DNA of 64,000 nt from positions 62,001-126,000 of the forward strand of contig JACKHN010000007.1 in NCBI GenBank assembly GCA_020638975.1, in the 5' to 3' direction. Within the stretch, counting starts at the first letter, position 1, and the number at the start of each line of letters is the position of its first letter. The stretch comes from Planctomycetaceae bacterium (GTDB lineage Bacteria > Planctomycetota > Planctomycetia > Pirellulales > Pirellulaceae). This document shows, one piece after another, positions 1 through 8,976 of this stretch. The notes beneath the pieces are model-generated. The model was given only the letters and a program-made list of their open reading frames with translations, did no database searches and was not told where the DNA came from. A program made the translations under genes and the position numbers.

Positions 1-89
1 AGTGGATTCGGAACTCGCCGCTTTATCGTCCGGCACGTATTCCAGGCCGCATAATCCATCGAATCAGTGAGTGGATACAGTTTCAGTAG
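1..89 (+). CDS. Possible 3' end of an upstream gene (partial)
   Basis: The first bases stay open in all three forward frames, with stops at 52-54, 68-70 and 87-89. The frame ending at 89 has the most protein-like composition, with basic and hydrophobic residues alternating, and would leave 61 bases before the next ATG. The frame ending at 70 would instead form a GTGA overlap with a GTG at 67. The upstream gene is probably part of the glycan operon, but too little is visible to name it or fix its frame. Confidence 0.3.
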   Translation, partial: WIRNSPLYRPARIPGRIIHRISEWIQFQ

Positions 90-150
90 AACGACACGAT
101 GTTGCGTTCTCGCAACAAGGCAAACTCGGGCGGGGGCATCAACGGCGTTA

Positions 151-2142
151 ATGAACATGACTTCTCCGATCACGCAATCAACAATCGCGCGCTTTGCCCC
201 GGTGGACCTGCCACTGCGTCGCATCGTTAGCGACTGGGGCATTCGAGCCGTCTCGGCGCTAGGGACAGCGGCCTTTCGGACGGTAGGTCCGAAAGCATCG
301 GGTGAATTTGGAATCTTGTTGTATCATCGCATTGCTGAAGAGATCGCAGGAATCGAGCGACCCTCCATTAACGTGCCGCCGCGTCGATTCGAGCAACAAA
401 TTCGGGGACTTGTCGAGGCTGGTTACGTGTTCTGGCCGTTGCGGCGGTTGCTGGACCACGTCGCAAGCGGCGAGCGAGTTCCCCCACATGTCGTGACACT
501 GACATTCGACGATGGCTTTGAAAGTGTCTATCGCAACGCTTGGCCAATACTGCGTGAATTGAATATCCCGGCGACCATATTCCTGGCAACTGCCTACCTC
601 GACAGCACCGATCCATTTCCATTTGATCATTGGGGGCTTTCTCACTTCAGAACCGTTCCGCCAAGTTCCTATCGTGCGATGACGCTTGCACAGTGTCGTG
701 AAATGGCCGCTTCGGGCCTGATCGAGTTTGGCGCACACACGCATACCCACGAGGACTTTCGCGATCGTGCTGATGACTTTCGTTCCGATCTTGAAACCAA
801 TATCTCAACATTGAAGGAATTGTTTGGTCAGTCGGATGTGCTGTTCGCCTTCCCGTATGGAACTCCGCGGCTTGGGTTTGCCGACGAGTCGCTAACGATT
901 GCAGCGCGGGAAGCGGGGGTTCGGTGTGCACTCACGACGAACAGTTCACTCGTCGAACGAGATGACTCGCCCTTCGCATGGGGACGATTCACGGTCTTCT
1001 CCTGGGACACCAGTGCCACGATTGCCGCGAAAATCGGCGGCTGGTATGGCTGGGCTCCCAGGCTCAAGAATCGATTGCTCGGTCGTAGTCCCGTCTCGAC
1101 TGAGAAGACGCATCCGTCGCAACCTAATCCCAAGCCGAACGGGACAGCGTCCGCAAAGCCACAAGTCAGTATCATCGTTCCGACTTTCAATCGAGCCACT
1201 TGGCTCGGTGACGCGTTGCGATCGTTGCTCGAGCAGCAAACCGGTGGAAAGCTCGAATACGAAATCGTGGTGTGCGATAACGCTTCGACAGATCACACCG
1301 CCCAAGTTGTTGCCTCCCTTGCCGCGACGTCATCGATACCGATTCGCTATTGCTACGAACCGAAGCCTGGCGATGCACCGACTCGGAACAGGGCGCTACA
1401 GGTCGCGTCCGGTCAGTGGCTGGCATTCTTCGATGACGACCAACTAGCTCCCACGAATTGGTTGCGTGAGTTGGTTGCTGCTGCGGATGAAGCGTGTGGG
1501 CCGATCGTTGGCGGGGCAGTTCAACTTGAGTTAACGGAACGCGAGCGGCTTGAGTTCGGCATAGCGATCCGCGAGGCGCTTCGCGAGACGGATCTCTACC
1601 CACAACTCCAGCCCTACTTGCGGAACAGCTTGCCAGGGACTGGTAATGCGTTGGTCGCGAAGTCCGTGTTCGACGCTATCGGCAACTTTGATGAGTCCTT
1701 TATTAACGGCGGGTCGGATTACGACTTCTTCTCACGAGCGCGTGCAGCAGGATTCTCGCTTTGGTACACACCGAAGGCGATTGTTCGGCATCGCGTTGAG
1801 CCTCGGCGACTGTCACCCGAGCATCTGCGATTGGATGCGTTGTCGGGTGGGGCGGAGCATGCGGAACAGATCGATTTCAAACGACGCGGCCTTGCCCGAA
1901 CGCTCGGATGTGGACTCGCACGAATCGGACAATCTCTCGTGATTCATGGTCCCTTATTGTTGGAAGCGTGGCTTCGCAATGACCGTGGACAAGTTCTTGG
2001 GCGACAGACTCGGTTATGGCGAACCGAGGGCTATCTCCGCAAGTGCCTGGCTCTATCGGCCCCTCGGATATTTCCGCAGAAGCGGTTCTTCGACTCATTG
2101 TCGTTCCGACATGGAAGACCTCATTCGAAAGACGCAAAGTGA
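151..2142 (+). CDS. Polysaccharide deacetylase (NodB) - family 2 glycosyltransferase fusion
   Basis: Two enzymes are joined in one chain. Residues about 50-320 form a NodB-type carbohydrate de-N-acetylase: the metal and catalytic motif TFDDGF lies near residue 116 and the HTHTH metal motif near 194. Residues about 338-600 form a GT-A family 2 glycosyltransferase with VSIIVPTFNRATW, a DNAST nucleotide-contact motif and a DDD motif near 427. The chain probably acts at the cytoplasmic face of the membrane on an N-acetylated surface polysaccharide. I start at ATG 151; a GTG at 67 in the same frame would add 28 residues of unconvincing sequence. The next gene overlaps by GTGA. The glycosyltransferase half resembles the separate GT2 at 3377-4357, including a shared C-terminal WRT-GY pattern. 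The substrate is unknown. Confidence 0.85.
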   Translation: MNMTSPITQSTIARFAPVDLPLRRIVSDWGIRAVSALGTAAFRTVGPKASGEFGILLYHRIAEEIAGIERPSINVPPRRFEQQIRGLVEAGYVFWPLRRLLDHVASGERVPPHVVTLTFDDGFESVYRNAWPILRELNIPATIFLATAYLDSTDPFPFDHWGLSHFRTVPPSSYRAMTLAQCREMAASGLIEFGAHTHTHEDFRDRADDFRSDLETNISTLKELFGQSDVLFAFPYGTPRLGFADESLTIAAREAGVRCALTTNSSLVERDDSPFAWGRFTVFSWDTSATIAAKIGGWYGWAPRLKNRLLGRSPVSTEKTHPSQPNPKPNGTASAKPQVSIIVPTFNRATWLGDALRSLLEQQTGGKLEYEIVVCDNASTDHTAQVVASLAATSSIPIRYCYEPKPGDAPTRNRALQVASGQWLAFFDDDQLAPTNWLRELVAAADEACGPIVGGAVQLELTERERLEFGIAIREALRETDLYPQLQPYLRNSLPGTGNALVAKSVFDAIGNFDESFINGGSDYDFFSRARAAGFSLWYTPKAIVRHRVEPRRLSPEHLRLDALSGGAEHAEQIDFKRRGLARTLGCGLARIGQSLVIHGPLLLEAWLRNDRGQVLGRQTRLWRTEGYLRKCLALSAPRIFPQKRFFDSLSFRHGRPHSKDAK

Positions 2143-3377
2143 AACTTTTACAGATCTACAACCAGTACCGCAGTCTCTTCAACGGCGAAGAAGCGGTTGT
2201 TGAACTGACAGCTGAACTCGTTGAGCGGCATGGAGGAACGGCACGGCTATTGATGCGGTCGAGTCGTGACATCGGCATGTCGTTGGTCGCCCGGACACAA
2301 GCATTCTGGAATGGAATCTATAGCCGAGAGGCGTATCAGAGCGTCGAGCGAGTGTTGGAGGAAGATCGCCCGGACGTGGTTCATGTCCATAACCTGTACC
2401 CACTCTTTTCGCCATCCGTCCTCGTCGCGTGTAAGCGTGCCGGCGTTCCGGTCGTCATGAGTGTCCACAACCAACAGCTGACGTGCCCGCGCGCCGACCA
2501 TCTGTACCGAGGCAAGATCTGCGAGAAGTGCGTTGGTGGTGGCGAGTACAACTGCGTGCTGCGCAACTGTCGGCAAAACATCTTTGAAAGCATCGCTTAC
2601 GCGGCACGCAGTGCCTTTGCACGCAAAATGCGATTATTTCATGAGAACGTCACGCTGTTCGTGGCGGTCAGCGAGTTTGCAAAGTCACGCCTAGTAGCCG
2701 CTGGATTCGACGAGAGTCGCATTGTCGTTCTTCGGAATATGGTGGCCGCATCGTCCGGCCCAGCAGACGCGTCGCAGGGCAGCTACGCCGCCTTTGCTGG
2801 ACGAATGAGCCCGGAGAAGGGACTGCATACACTGATCAAGGCGACACAGGATTTCCCCGAATGCCCCGTAAAGTTTGCAGGAAGTGGTCCATTGCTGGAC
2901 CAACTAACTCGAACTGCCCCCGCCAACGCCACGCTGAAGGGGCAACTGATTTCGAGTCAAATGATGCAGTTCTATCGCGGAGCGAGATTCGTTGTGGTGC
3001 CAAGCATTACGTACGAGATGTGTCCATTGGTCATCCTCGAAGCGTTCAGCCACGGGATTCCGGTCATCGCATCGCGACTCGGCGCACAGCGTGAGCTCGT
3101 CAGCGACGGTGTAAACGGATTGCTGTTTGATCCTGGCGATCCGGAAGACCTCGGTCGCAAGATGCGACAACTGTGGAACCATCCCGAGTTGTGTCGAGAG
3201 TTGGGACAAGCTGGCTACGAACGTGTGCTTCGAGATCACAGCGAAGACAGTTACTACGAACGCCTCATTGGCGTTTACCGACGGGCGATGTCCATGACCA
3301 GTCAAGTGGCGAATATCGCCAAGCAGGACAGCACAAGCAATAAAGCGACCGAACCGGTCGCGTGTGAGGGACACTAA
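2139..3377 (+). CDS. Glycosyltransferase family 4
   Basis: This is a GT-B fold retaining glycosyltransferase of about 412 residues. The N-terminal acceptor domain has VVHVHNLYPLFSPS and VMSVHNQQLTC. The C-terminal donor domain has the AFAGRMSPEKG segment and an E-x7-E type motif in YEMCPLVILEAF. I choose the GTG at 2139, which overlaps the previous stop as GTGA, because KLLQIYNQYRSLFNGEE is a typical GT4 beginning; an ATG at 2016 would run 126 bases into the upstream gene. Residues 109-145 hold a cysteine-rich insertion with a CEKC pair that may bind metal. It is probably translationally coupled to both neighbours and adds one sugar to the repeat unit. Sugar specificity cannot be read from sequence. 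Confidence 0.85.
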   Translation: MKLLQIYNQYRSLFNGEEAVVELTAELVERHGGTARLLMRSSRDIGMSLVARTQAFWNGIYSREAYQSVERVLEEDRPDVVHVHNLYPLFSPSVLVACKRAGVPVVMSVHNQQLTCPRADHLYRGKICEKCVGGGEYNCVLRNCRQNIFESIAYAARSAFARKMRLFHENVTLFVAVSEFAKSRLVAAGFDESRIVVLRNMVAASSGPADASQGSYAAFAGRMSPEKGLHTLIKATQDFPECPVKFAGSGPLLDQLTRTAPANATLKGQLISSQMMQFYRGARFVVVPSITYEMCPLVILEAFSHGIPVIASRLGAQRELVSDGVNGLLFDPGDPEDLGRKMRQLWNHPELCRELGQAGYERVLRDHSEDSYYERLIGVYRRAMSMTSQVANIAKQDSTSNKATEPVACEGH

Positions 3378-4357
3378 TGGATCAGCAGATTGATGTTAGC
3401 TTGATACTTTGTACTTACAATCGCGAACAGTGGATCGGCGATGCCATACAAAGCTTGCTGAAATTGCGAACCGATGGTGGCGTCAACTACGAAGTCATCG
3501 TTGTCGACAACGCCTCAACCGATAACACACCCGACGTGATCGCTGGCATCGCCGCGACGTCGGATCGCTCTGTGCGTTACGTACGCGAGACGCGGCAAGG
3601 GCCTTCGGCTGCAAGGAATCGCGGGATCGCAGAAGCGAAGGGGGAGTGGCTCGCATTTATCGATGACGACGAACGGGCCGATCCTGATTGGCTGCTTGAA
3701 CTCTTGGCGATGACAGCGAAGAAAGGAGTGCGCGTCGTAGGCGGTGCTGTGCAACTGATCTCTTCGGAAGCCGGTGCACAGCCGGTGTCGCCGGACTTGG
3801 AGCGTGTTCTCGCTCCAGGCGGGCGTCGCAAGCATGAATGCCACTTCACTCCCAAGCATGCCTTAAACAGCGGAAATCAGATGCTGCATCGAAGTGTCTT
3901 TGAAGAGATTGGTGTGTATGAGGAATCTTGGACCGAGGGCGGTGAGGATACGGAACTGTTCACACGCTTGTATGAAGCTGGCATTGAGTCCTGGTACACC
4001 CCCAAGGCAATCGTCTTGCATCTTGTGCCGCCCTATCGCATGTCTTCCGGATATATCCAATGGCTGTCCTTGCGGCAGGGTTGGAGTTTGGCCCGCAAAG
4101 ACGTTGACAAACGTGGGTCGTTGCGTGCCATCGGACTCGCAACTGCCCGCTGCATTCGAGCGGCGATGTTGATGCCGCGACTGTGCTTGGCTCTGGTACT
4201 CGGCCAACGCGACCACGCAGTGTATCGACGTTCGCAGATTTGGCGGACTCAAGGATATGTTCGCGGAACGTTGCGGTCGTTGGCTCCCCACGCATTCGCT
4301 CAAGAGAAGTTCTTATCGAGGCTCGAGTTTCGCGGTGAACGCCAACAGTTTGCGTGA
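3377..4357 (+). CDS. Glycosyltransferase family 2
   Basis: This 326-residue inverting GT-A transferase begins with VSLILCTYNREQWIGDA, then has the VVDNASTDNTPDV nucleotide-sugar motif and an IDDDE metal-binding motif near residue 95. Its ATG shares one base with the previous stop (TAATG), which indicates translational coupling. The protein is closely similar in layout and local sequence to the glycosyltransferase half of the deacetylase fusion at 151-2142, including AARNRG against APTRNRA and the C-terminal WRTQGYVRG against WRTEGYLRK. The two are probably duplicates. It is expected to be cytoplasmic and to act on a lipid-linked glycan. Confidence 0.85.
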   Translation: MDQQIDVSLILCTYNREQWIGDAIQSLLKLRTDGGVNYEVIVVDNASTDNTPDVIAGIAATSDRSVRYVRETRQGPSAARNRGIAEAKGEWLAFIDDDERADPDWLLELLAMTAKKGVRVVGGAVQLISSEAGAQPVSPDLERVLAPGGRRKHECHFTPKHALNSGNQMLHRSVFEEIGVYEESWTEGGEDTELFTRLYEAGIESWYTPKAIVLHLVPPYRMSSGYIQWLSLRQGWSLARKDVDKRGSLRAIGLATARCIRAAMLMPRLCLALVLGQRDHAVYRRSQIWRTQGYVRGTLRSLAPHAFAQEKFLSRLEFRGERQQFA

Positions 4358-4469
4358 CTCTCGAAGTCGTGAAGATACAAACTAGACCCTAGACAATGGT
4401 TCGAAGATCAACACCAAGACATGGTTTCGTGCTAATGAGTGGCACGAGCCTCCCGCGAGGAGCGGTCTG

Positions 4470-5690
4470 ATGAAAGTTTTACTTTGCCACAACTACTATC
4501 AGCAACCGGGCGGCGAAGACCGTTCCTTCTTCGACGAAGAATGGTTGTTGAAATCGCATGGACACCAAGTCGTCCGTTACACCGTTCACAACGATGTCAT
4601 CGACGACATGAGTCCCATCCACTTGGCGAGCAAGTTGATCTGGAATCGAGATTCGTACCGCGAATTGCGTGACTTGATCCGACGCGAGCGGCCAGCGGTC
4701 ATGCACTGCACGAATACGTTTCCTTTGATTTCGCCTTCTGTCTACTATGCCGCCAAACGTGAGGGCGTACCTGTTGTCCAGTCTTTACACAACTACCGCT
4801 TGCTGTGCCCCAATGCGTTGTTTCTTCGCAAAGGAAAAGTGTGTGAGAGCTGCCTCGGCAAGACCATCCCATTGCCAGCGGTCATTCACGGATGCTATCG
4901 CGATAGTCGCATGTCCAGCGCAGGCGTGGCGGCGATGGTTACGTTTCACCGCCTGATTAGGACATGGACACGCGCCGTCGACAAATATTTTGTGCTCACG
5001 GAATTTGCCCGCGACAAATTTGTCCAAGGCGGTCTCATGGCGGACAAAATGGTAATCAAACCCAACTTTGTGCATCCTGACACCGGACCAGGGAATGGGA
5101 GCGGCGACTACGTCATCTTTGTGGGGCGTCTCTCGTCAGAGAAGGGAATCGAGACTTTGCTGGCGGCATGGGAGCAGTTGCCAGGTGATGCGAAGCTGAA
5201 AATCGTAGGCGATGGGCCGATGGCCGGGCGAGTCTCGCAAGCGATGAATGACGATCCTAGGATCGAGTGGGTGGGGCGGCGAACCAAGGAAGAGGTCGAC
5301 CAACTGATCCACAATGCGTCCTGCCTGGTTATTCCTTCGATCTGCTATGAGACCTTCGGCCGTGCCATCATCGAAGCGTATGTCCACGGTGTTCCTGTAA
5401 TTGCTTCCAGGCATGGTGCGATGGCTGAGTTAGTTCAGCACGGAGAAACTGGCCTGCTGTTCGACGTCGGCGACGCGCAGGAATTGCGGGCCGCAGTGGA
5501 AAGAATGTTTCACGATACGGACAAGCTGTATCAGATGCGTCTTGCTGCACGCAGAACGTTTGAACGACTGTATACCGCTGAAGCCAACTATGACTTGCTC
5601 ATTGGCGTCTATAACGATGTCGTCACCGGCGGACATCTTTCGACGCCTGATCGCCCGTACTTGATCAAGAAGTCGCCGGTTGAAGCATAG
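4470..5690 (+). CDS. Glycosyltransferase family 4
   Basis: This 406-residue GT-B transferase starts at an ATG with GGAG a short distance upstream. The start MKVLLCHNYYQQPGGEDR matches the beginning of the GT4 at 2139. It has VMHCTNTFPLISPSVYYAAK in the acceptor domain, VIFVGRLSSEKGIETLLAAW in the donor domain and ETFGRAIIEA near residue 294 as the E-x7-E element. A cysteine-bearing insertion lies at residues 113-142, with CPNALF, CESC and a later Cys. Together with the GT2 before it, this looks like a second copy of the GT2-GT4 pair. The 112-base gap before it shows no clear terminator. Confidence 0.85.
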   Translation: MKVLLCHNYYQQPGGEDRSFFDEEWLLKSHGHQVVRYTVHNDVIDDMSPIHLASKLIWNRDSYRELRDLIRRERPAVMHCTNTFPLISPSVYYAAKREGVPVVQSLHNYRLLCPNALFLRKGKVCESCLGKTIPLPAVIHGCYRDSRMSSAGVAAMVTFHRLIRTWTRAVDKYFVLTEFARDKFVQGGLMADKMVIKPNFVHPDTGPGNGSGDYVIFVGRLSSEKGIETLLAAWEQLPGDAKLKIVGDGPMAGRVSQAMNDDPRIEWVGRRTKEEVDQLIHNASCLVIPSICYETFGRAIIEAYVHGVPVIASRHGAMAELVQHGETGLLFDVGDAQELRAAVERMFHDTDKLYQMRLAARRTFERLYTAEANYDLLIGVYNDVVTGGHLSTPDRPYLIKKSPVEA

Positions 5691-5729
5691 CCGACTCTAC
5701 CTTCTGAACACGCGTAAACAGGGTACACC

Positions 5730-6401
5730 ATGCCGTACTTCATCTGCCGCTCGAAACCGCATTTATTGGCAACCAACCTTAAGGCCATGTTTAGCACGTT
5801 GACGACGCAACCGCAACTCGAACGTCTCTCGCGTCCCAGCCAACTCTGGCATTCGTATTTGCGAAGCAGGCATGTCCGTGAGTACGGCCCCCAGTACTTG
5901 ATCGTTCGTGATCCGTACCGGCGACTAATCTCATTCTTTAACGACAAGTTCCGTCAACATCCGAGCGGAGTTCAGCCGGCACTAGGCTATGAAGAATGGC
6001 AAACGTGCCAAAAACTGTTCTTTCCCTATCTCGGAGTGACTAGAACCACAAAGCCAGAAGAGATTCGCGGTATTTTGATCGACACCAGCTTCGAGGAATT
6101 CGTAACGCTGCTGGCCAACGTGTTTCAACGCGACGGGCATCTTCGCCCGCAGAATCGGATTCGCTTCGTTTCCATCAAAGGGTTGGAAGTGGGGACATTC
6201 TCAGTGGAACACACGCTCAAGATGGAGAATGCTGCCGATATGCAGTTCCTGTCTGAAAATCTTGGTGTCGATACGAATACGCGACACAATGCCACCGCCA
6301 ACAAAACAACCGACGATCTCTATACACCCCAGCTACTTGCGACCGTCAATCGATTGTATGCGGAAGACTTTCGTGAGTATGGATACGACATGCATACCTA
6401 G
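5730..6401 (+). CDS. Carbohydrate sulfotransferase-like protein (sulfotransferase family 2)
   Basis: The 223-residue protein contains the 3'-phosphate-binding segment of PAPS-dependent carbohydrate sulfotransferases: IVRDPYRRLISFFNDKF at residues about 58-74, where Arg and Ser contact the cofactor. The usual N-terminal KVACTSWK-type 5'-phosphosulfate loop is less clear; CRSKPHLLATNLKAMF at residues 5-20 occupies that place. The C-terminal NATANKTT and YAEDFREYGYD match the ends of bacterial family 2 sulfotransferases. Position 39 bases after the GT4 suggests it sulfates the polysaccharide made by the operon. The acceptor is not predictable, and weak conservation of the first loop leaves some doubt about activity. 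Confidence 0.75.
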   Translation: MPYFICRSKPHLLATNLKAMFSTLTTQPQLERLSRPSQLWHSYLRSRHVREYGPQYLIVRDPYRRLISFFNDKFRQHPSGVQPALGYEEWQTCQKLFFPYLGVTRTTKPEEIRGILIDTSFEEFVTLLANVFQRDGHLRPQNRIRFVSIKGLEVGTFSVEHTLKMENAADMQFLSENLGVDTNTRHNATANKTTDDLYTPQLLATVNRLYAEDFREYGYDMHT

Positions 6402-6678
6402 CCGTGATGCCAGAATGGCGCTAGCCCGCGAATACCGCATCTGCTTCAAAATACGCGGTCGGATAATAACGAATGGTCCGATTGTCGGTGGACGACGAAC
6501 CGCCTCACACCAAATCGTTCCGTACTCAAGTTGAATCATGGCCTATGCTTGCAGTGATCGATGGCCCTAACCCCAACAGCACGACTTCCAGAGTCGCTCG
6601 ATGTTGCGTCAGGGAAATCGATTCAACGGTGCCCGGTCAGCGGGTCTTTAGGTGTGTGATTAAGCGGAGGAGGATTCC

Positions 6679-7059
6679 GTGCTTGGTTGGTTAAGACTAT
6701 TCGCAAGGTCGCGTGTTGAGCGAACTTTGTTGCTCGATCCCGACGAGTTCGACGCGATGTTGGCACGAGAGCGGTCGCGAGCAGATCGCGCTGGAACGCG
6801 GTTTTCGGTCCTCAACTTAAGTATTCCGGCCACGCAACTTCAGGCTGCAGATCTTCAGTCAATTGCTGAAGTGTTTCACTCACGTCGACGTGCCACCGAT
6901 CTGACCGGTCGCACTCAAGACGGAAGAATTGGGATCGTGCTACCGGACACCTCTCGCGAACAGGCAGAGATCTTGGCGGCTTCATTACGCGAAACGCTAG
7001 GTTCCAAGGAGATCACCTTCTCACATACGATCACCGTTTACCCGGAGACACATCAATGA
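6679..7059 (+). CDS. Degenerate GGDEF-domain protein
   Basis: This 126-residue protein has the fold pattern of a diguanylate cyclase domain: an opening LDPDEFDAMLARERSRADR helix, FSVLNLSIP as the first strand and RRATDLTGR before the active-site hairpin. Where GGDEF should stand the sequence reads TQDGR, so the catalytic Gly-Gly and acidic residues are absent and c-di-GMP synthesis is very unlikely. It starts at GTG 6679 with GGAGG upstream and ends in an ATGA overlap with the epimerase gene, so the two are co-translated. A regulatory or scaffolding role in polysaccharide synthesis is an inference from context. Confidence 0.7.
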   Translation: MLGWLRLFARSRVERTLLLDPDEFDAMLARERSRADRAGTRFSVLNLSIPATQLQAADLQSIAEVFHSRRRATDLTGRTQDGRIGIVLPDTSREQAEILAASLRETLGSKEITFSHTITVYPETHQ

Positions 7060-8135
7060 GCGTAGCAATTATCTCTGGTGCAGCCGGCCTGATCGGTTCT
7101 GAAGCTGTGCGTCACTTTGCGAAGGAAGGGTTTGATGTCGTTGGTATCGACAACGATATGCGCAGCCGCTTCTTCGGTAAAGAAGCATCGACGAATTGGC
7201 AACGTGAAGAGCTTGAACGGGATCTTGGCGACCGCTATCGCCATCAAAACATCGACATCCGCGATACTGACGCCATTGAGTCGCTCTTTCGTTCGTTGGG
7301 GGACGATGTCGCGCTAGTCGTGCATACCGCTGCCCAACCTTCACACGATTGGGCAGCCAGGGAGCCGCATACCGACTTTACGGTGAATGCGAATGGCACG
7401 CTGAATATGCTGGAGGCAACACGGCAGTTTGCATCAGACGCCGTCTTCATTTTCACATCGACTAACAAAGTCTATGGCGACACACCCAACCGCTTGCCGC
7501 TCGTGGAGCAAGAGCTTCGCTGGGAGATCGATCCAAGCCACTCGTTCGCGGGCGGAATCAGTGAGTCGATGTCGATCGATCAAACGATGCACAGCTTGTT
7601 CGGAGCTTCTAAGGTCGCAGCGGACGTGATGGTCCAGGAGTACGGACGTTACTTTGACATGAAAACAGCGTGTTTTCGGGGCGGTTGTCTGACCGGTCCC
7701 AATCACTCTGGAACTCAGTTGCACGGATTCCTCGCGTATCTTGTCAAGTGTGCGACAACAGGGGCTTCCTACACTGTCTTTGGCTACAAGGGCAAGCAAG
7801 TTCGTGACAACATTCATAGTGCGGACTTGATCAGCGCCTTTGATCATTTCTTCCGGAATCCCCGTTGCGGAGAAGTCTACAACATGGGCGGATCGCGGTT
7901 CAGCAACTGCTCAATGATGGAGGCGATCCAGATCTGCGAAGAGATCACCGGCCAGCCGATGAACTACACCTACAGCGAAACGAATCGCATGGGTGATCAC
8001 ATCTGGTGGATTAGCGACGTAAGTAAATTTCAGTCGCACTATCCCGATTGGAAACTGCAGTACGACGTTCCTGGCATCTGCCGCGAAATCCACGCTAACA
8101 ACGCAGAACGCTGGATGGAGTTGGCCACACGATGA
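7056..8135 (+). CDS. NAD-dependent sugar epimerase/dehydratase (CDP-tyvelose epimerase-like SDR)
   Basis: This extended short-chain dehydrogenase of 359 residues has the NAD motif SGAAGLIGSE near residue 8 and conserved segments VVHTAAQPSHDWA, STNKVYGD and CFRGGCLTGPNHSG. Overall it resembles CDP-paratose/tyvelose 2-epimerases. The catalytic YxxxK position reads FGASK, so the general-base Tyr is Phe while Lys is kept. It overlaps the genes on either side by ATGA, which gives a tight three-gene unit with the GGDEF-like protein and the WecG/TagA enzyme. It should be soluble and supply a nucleotide sugar for the glycan. The exact substrate is unproven. Confidence 0.8.
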   Translation: MSVAIISGAAGLIGSEAVRHFAKEGFDVVGIDNDMRSRFFGKEASTNWQREELERDLGDRYRHQNIDIRDTDAIESLFRSLGDDVALVVHTAAQPSHDWAAREPHTDFTVNANGTLNMLEATRQFASDAVFIFTSTNKVYGDTPNRLPLVEQELRWEIDPSHSFAGGISESMSIDQTMHSLFGASKVAADVMVQEYGRYFDMKTACFRGGCLTGPNHSGTQLHGFLAYLVKCATTGASYTVFGYKGKQVRDNIHSADLISAFDHFFRNPRCGEVYNMGGSRFSNCSMMEAIQICEEITGQPMNYTYSETNRMGDHIWWISDVSKFQSHYPDWKLQYDVPGICREIHANNAERWMELATR

Positions 8136-8938
8136 TCGATCGAGGCAGGCACAACGTCCTCGGCATCATGATCAATGCCGTCGATTACGAAGCAGCCGTT
8201 CAGAAAATCGTCGATGCGGCACGCGCGAAAACTGCGTTCGCCGTTTCTGCGCTGGCGGTGCACGGCGTGATGACGGGAGCACTCGATCGCGAGCACCGTT
8301 ATCGTTTAAACGCGCTAGACCTGATTGTTCCAGATGGTCAACCTGTCCGATGGGCATTGAATCGACTGCACGGGGCAAACCTGCGCGACCGGGTCTACGG
8401 TCCGACACTGATGCTTAAGACCTGCGAACGGGCTGCGGAAGAAGGGCTGCCGATATTCTTGTTCGGTGGTAGCGAGCCGTTGCTTGCATCTCTTCAGACG
8501 AAACTCAAAGAACAATTCCCAGAATTGCAGTTCGCTGGTCACCAAGCTTCGAAGTTCCGTCAACTCACGGCGGACGAACGCGAGGAGACGGTCGAGACAA
8601 TTCGCAACAGCGGTGCGGCGATCACGATGGTAGGACTCGGCTGTCCCCGTCAAGAAGTATGGGCTTACGAGTTTCGTGATGCACTCTCGATGCCGCTGCT
8701 CGCCGTGGGGGCCGCGTTTAACTTCCACGCCGGCCTGCTTCCCCAAGCACCTCGCATGATGCAAGCTTGGGGATTCGAGTGGCTTTTCCGGTTGTTGGCG
8801 GAACCTCGACGTCTGTGGCAACGGTATCTACTGCTCAATCCGTTGTACGCGAGCATGCTCTGTCTGCAGGCGTGTCATCTTCGAAGGTTTGATCCCAACG
8901 ATGCGGTCCGCCCGGATCACGAAATTCTGTACGGCTAG
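8132..8938 (+). CDS. WecG/TagA/CpsF family glycosyltransferase (GT26)
   Basis: The 268-residue protein carries the hallmarks of the WecG/TagA/CpsF family: ALAVHGVMTGALD near residue 40, LIVPDGQPVRWALNRLHG with the catalytic-region Asp, RVYGPTLML, IFLFGGSE and VGLGCPRQEVWA. Members transfer N-acetylmannosaminuronic acid, N-acetylmannosamine or glucose to undecaprenyl-diphosphate-linked sugars at the inner membrane. The ATG overlaps the epimerase stop by four bases. It is the last recognisable gene of the glycan operon, followed by 126 bases with a promoter for the next gene. The donor sugar cannot be told from sequence. Confidence 0.85.
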   Translation: MIDRGRHNVLGIMINAVDYEAAVQKIVDAARAKTAFAVSALAVHGVMTGALDREHRYRLNALDLIVPDGQPVRWALNRLHGANLRDRVYGPTLMLKTCERAAEEGLPIFLFGGSEPLLASLQTKLKEQFPELQFAGHQASKFRQLTADEREETVETIRNSGAAITMVGLGCPRQEVWAYEFRDALSMPLLAVGAAFNFHAGLLPQAPRMMQAWGFEWLFRLLAEPRRLWQRYLLLNPLYASMLCLQACHLRRFDPNDAVRPDHEILYG

Positions 8939-8976
8939 TCCGGAGCCTAGGCGTCCTGTTGGTACGGTTGACAAGC

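Noticed and set aside
6473..6694. 73-codon open frame before the GGDEF-like gene
   Set aside because: The translation shows no protein-like pattern, and the GGAGG site fits the GTG at 6679.
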